This document shows, one piece after another, positions 24,698 to 26,278 of a stretch of DNA of 26,278 nt. This stretch comes from Chrysochromulina tobinii (lineage: Eukaryota; Haptophyta; Prymnesiales; Chrysochromulinaceae), in contig JWZX01000242.1 of assembly GCA_001275005.1 (NCBI GenBank), forward strand, positions 1 to 26,278, given 5' to 3'. The notes under the pieces are model-generated. The model was not told the DNA's origin. It did no database searches and saw only the letters and a list, made by a program, of their open reading frames with translations. The position numbers and the translations under genes were made by a program. Within the stretch, counting starts at the first letter, position 1; each line of letters begins with the position of its first letter.

Positions 24698-26278
24698 ATG
24701 CCTTCCTACCCTAAATTGCCTCCACCCGCCTATGCGACCGCCGAGCCGCCGCCCACCTATTGGAACGCGCCACCACCCGTCTGGACTGGCGGCCACTTCT
24801 ATCATAATCAGCCGATGGCTCATCCTGCCCCTGGTGGCAACGGCGTCTCCTGGGTGTCCATGCAGAGCCCAGAAGCGCGTAAGCCAATCGTCGCTTCAAA
24901 GCCTCGCGGTAAGCAGAGCGCGCCGGCTGCGCACGCCATCCCACCGCCTCCTGTACCTGCCAACAGGCAGCAGATGCCGGCGGCTATGGCGCCTGCGACG
25001 TACAACGCATCGGCGGCGGCGCCAAGTCAGTTGCCGACAACAGCTGCTTCAACCTCGGCAGGCGTCAATCCATCCCTAGCGGGCGTCGACCCCGCGCTGG
25101 TGCGGCAACTATTGAACGAAAATGACTCTCTGTACCGCGAGAACGACGGGTTGCACATGCAGATGGCGGAGCTGCGACGGCAGCTAGCTGCGGCAGCAGA
25201 CGAGGCGCAAAAGCTGCCGGCGCAGAAGCAGCAGGCGCAGAAGCCGCAGACTCGCAGCTCACCCCAAGCGGCGCCTTCCAAGACGGCCTCCATCTCGCCG
25301 CGGAAGGTGACGCTCGCGCCGGCGCGCCCTCCGCCTGTGGCGGTCCCAGCGACGCCCAAATCCGCGACAAAGCGAGTTGGCGCGGCGGCGGCGGCCAATG
25401 ATACCGAAATCGCGGAGCTCGGCGAGGAGGTGGCACGGCTTCGCGCGGAGGTCGGGGCACTGCAGCGGCAAGCGACAGATGAGCGAGCGGCACTTGAGCA
25501 GGCGAGGCGGCAGGTGCACGAGCAGCTGCGAGCACTGGCAGAGCTGCGGCAGGCGAAGGCCACCCTCGAAGTGGAATGCGAGGAGAGCCGCCAGCGCACA
25601 GCGGAGGAGAAGCAGAAGGCTCAGCTATATCAACGCCAGTGGGAGCAGCTGCAGCGGCAGCAACAGACGGCAGCAGAGGTCGCGGGCGGTGGCGCGGCGG
25701 TGGCGATGGCAGCCGCAGCAACCGCCGCGATGAGCGCAGAACTAGCAGAGCTGCGCGCACGGCTGGCTGCTGCCGAGACGGAGGTGAAGGAGGTGCGGCG
25801 CACAGAGTCAGAGTCGCAGCGCCAAGTGGACGGTCTACACCGTGAGCTCGAAGCTCTGCGCACGCAGGCGGACGACGAGGCGGCGTTGCGGGAGGCGACA
25901 CTGCGGATGCAGGTGGCCGCCAACGTGCTGCTCTCGCCTGGTGCGGAAAGTGAGGCGGCCTCGCCTGGTGCGGAAAGTGAGGCGGCCTCGCCAGGTGCGG
26001 AGAGTGAGGCGGCCTCGCCTGGTGCGGAAAGTGAGGCGGCCTCGCCAGGTGCGGAGAGTGAGGCGGCCTCGCCTGGTGCGGAGAGTGAGGCGGCCTCGCC
26101 AGGTGCGGAGAGTGAGGCGGCCTCGCCTGGTGCGGAGAGTGAGGCGGCCTCGCCTGGTGCGGAGAGTGAGGCGGCCTCGCCTGGTGGCGCATCGCAGGGC
26201 GGTGAGGCCGAGGAGGAAGATACGGCGGAGGGCGAGGAGGGAGAAGATGGCGAGGAGGGGGAGGAGGGCGAGGAGGGG
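24698..26278 (+). CDS. Coiled-coil protein with acidic repeat tail (partial, runs off the window)
   Basis: The ATG at 24698 (MPSYPKLPPPAYATAEPPPT) opens a frame that stays open for 527 codons to the window edge, so the C-terminus is missing. Residues 1-125 are Pro/Ala/Tyr-rich and probably disordered. A coil begins LVRQLLNENDSLYRENDGLH (about 132-151) and continues to about 170. After a Lys/Pro/Ala linker, coiled coil resumes from about 235 to 410 (ELGEEVARLRAEVGALQRQA; QTAAEVAGGGAAVAMAAAAT is an Ala-rich break). The tail has nine 9-residue units of S-P-G-A-E-S-E-A-A and then a Glu/Gly-rich acidic run. No catalytic motif is visible. Its build resembles the minus-strand coiled-coil gene: low-complexity head, coil, minisatellite tail. 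Scaffold function is inferred only. Confidence 0.75.
   Translation, partial: MPSYPKLPPPAYATAEPPPTYWNAPPPVWTGGHFYHNQPMAHPAPGGNGVSWVSMQSPEARKPIVASKPRGKQSAPAAHAIPPPPVPANRQQMPAAMAPATYNASAAAPSQLPTTAASTSAGVNPSLAGVDPALVRQLLNENDSLYRENDGLHMQMAELRRQLAAAADEAQKLPAQKQQAQKPQTRSSPQAAPSKTASISPRKVTLAPARPPPVAVPATPKSATKRVGAAAAANDTEIAELGEEVARLRAEVGALQRQATDERAALEQARRQVHEQLRALAELRQAKATLEVECEESRQRTAEEKQKAQLYQRQWEQLQRQQQTAAEVAGGGAAVAMAAAATAAMSAELAELRARLAAAETEVKEVRRTESESQRQVDGLHRELEALRTQADDEAALREATLRMQVAANVLLSPGAESEAASPGAESEAASPGAESEAASPGAESEAASPGAESEAASPGAESEAASPGAESEAASPGAESEAASPGAESEAASPGGASQGGEAEEEDTAEGEEGEDGEEGEEGEEG
25934..26176 (+). repeat. 27-bp coding minisatellite (9 units)
   Basis: Nine exact-length units beginning TCGCC(T/A)GGTGCGGA encode S-P-G-A-E-S-E-A-A, with only synonymous CCT/CCA and GAA/GAG changes, followed by a partial tenth at 26177. 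The alternating variants suggest duplication of a two-unit block. The opposite strand is also open through it. Confidence 0.95.

Noticed and set aside
25065-26192. 375-codon minus-strand frame with R-P-P-H-S-P-H-Q-A repeats
   Set aside because: It is the reverse reading of the 27-bp minisatellite. The plus strand has an ATG, heptads and synonymous-only unit variation.
1-26278. tRNA, rRNA, transposase or reverse transcriptase genes
   Set aside because: I looked for B-box-like GGTTCGA contexts, rRNA signatures and catalytic motifs of mobile elements by eye and found none with the required surroundings.

Overview
This window looks like nuclear DNA of a GC-rich, intron-poor unicellular eukaryote. 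The evidence is long single-exon reading frames with strong GC bias at third codon positions, no bacterial-style operons or ribosome-binding sites, and eukaryotic gene families: the HSP90 co-chaperone RPAP3, a Golgi SLC35A-type nucleotide-sugar transporter, a 60-residue homeodomain, a NYN-SAP protein, Sfi1-like repeats and very long Ala/Glu/Arg coiled coils. A microalga such as a haptophyte fits, but that placement is inference; no rRNA, tRNA or organelle gene is present to fix it.

Layout. 253-1035 (+): small, apparently secreted unknown protein, perhaps frameshifted near its end. 1399-2982 (-): RPAP3. 3390-4709 (+): pentameric ligand-gated ion channel subunit, divergent from RPAP3. 4710-5237: AT-richer non-coding DNA. 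5238-5515 (+): tentative two-exon mini-gene. 5512-6585 (-): FkbM-like methyltransferase with less GC-biased codons, its surroundings bounded by two copies of a direct repeat. 6785-11071 (+): 1428-residue coiled-coil protein. 11161-14818 (+): second coiled-coil protein with two Sfi1-like repeats and one change of frame (intron or frameshift). 14819-15566: non-coding, with a perfect hairpin. 15567-16424 (-): methyltransferase of the Methyltransf_24 type. 16663-19254 (-): coiled-coil protein with a 36-bp minisatellite tail. 19383-20456 (+): nucleotide-sugar transporter. 20936-23177 (-): NYN-SAP protein interrupted by a one-base frameshift. 23259-24146 (+): homeobox gene. 24698 to the window end (+): another coiled-coil protein with a 27-bp minisatellite, cut off by the edge.

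Themes. Four coiled-coil proteins lie in about 20 kb, one with probable centrin-binding repeats, alongside RPAP3, whose R2TP complex helps assemble dynein arms and other large complexes; a cytoskeletal or basal-body flavour is possible but unproven. Two methyltransferases of families often acting on sugars or small molecules, plus a nucleotide-sugar transporter, suggest some glycan chemistry. Three close divergent gene pairs probably share promoters. I found no complete mobile element, CRISPR array or RNA gene. The most distinctive items are the ion channel, the repeat-flanked methyltransferase, the frameshifted NYN-SAP gene, and the homeobox protein with an unfamiliar C-terminal domain.
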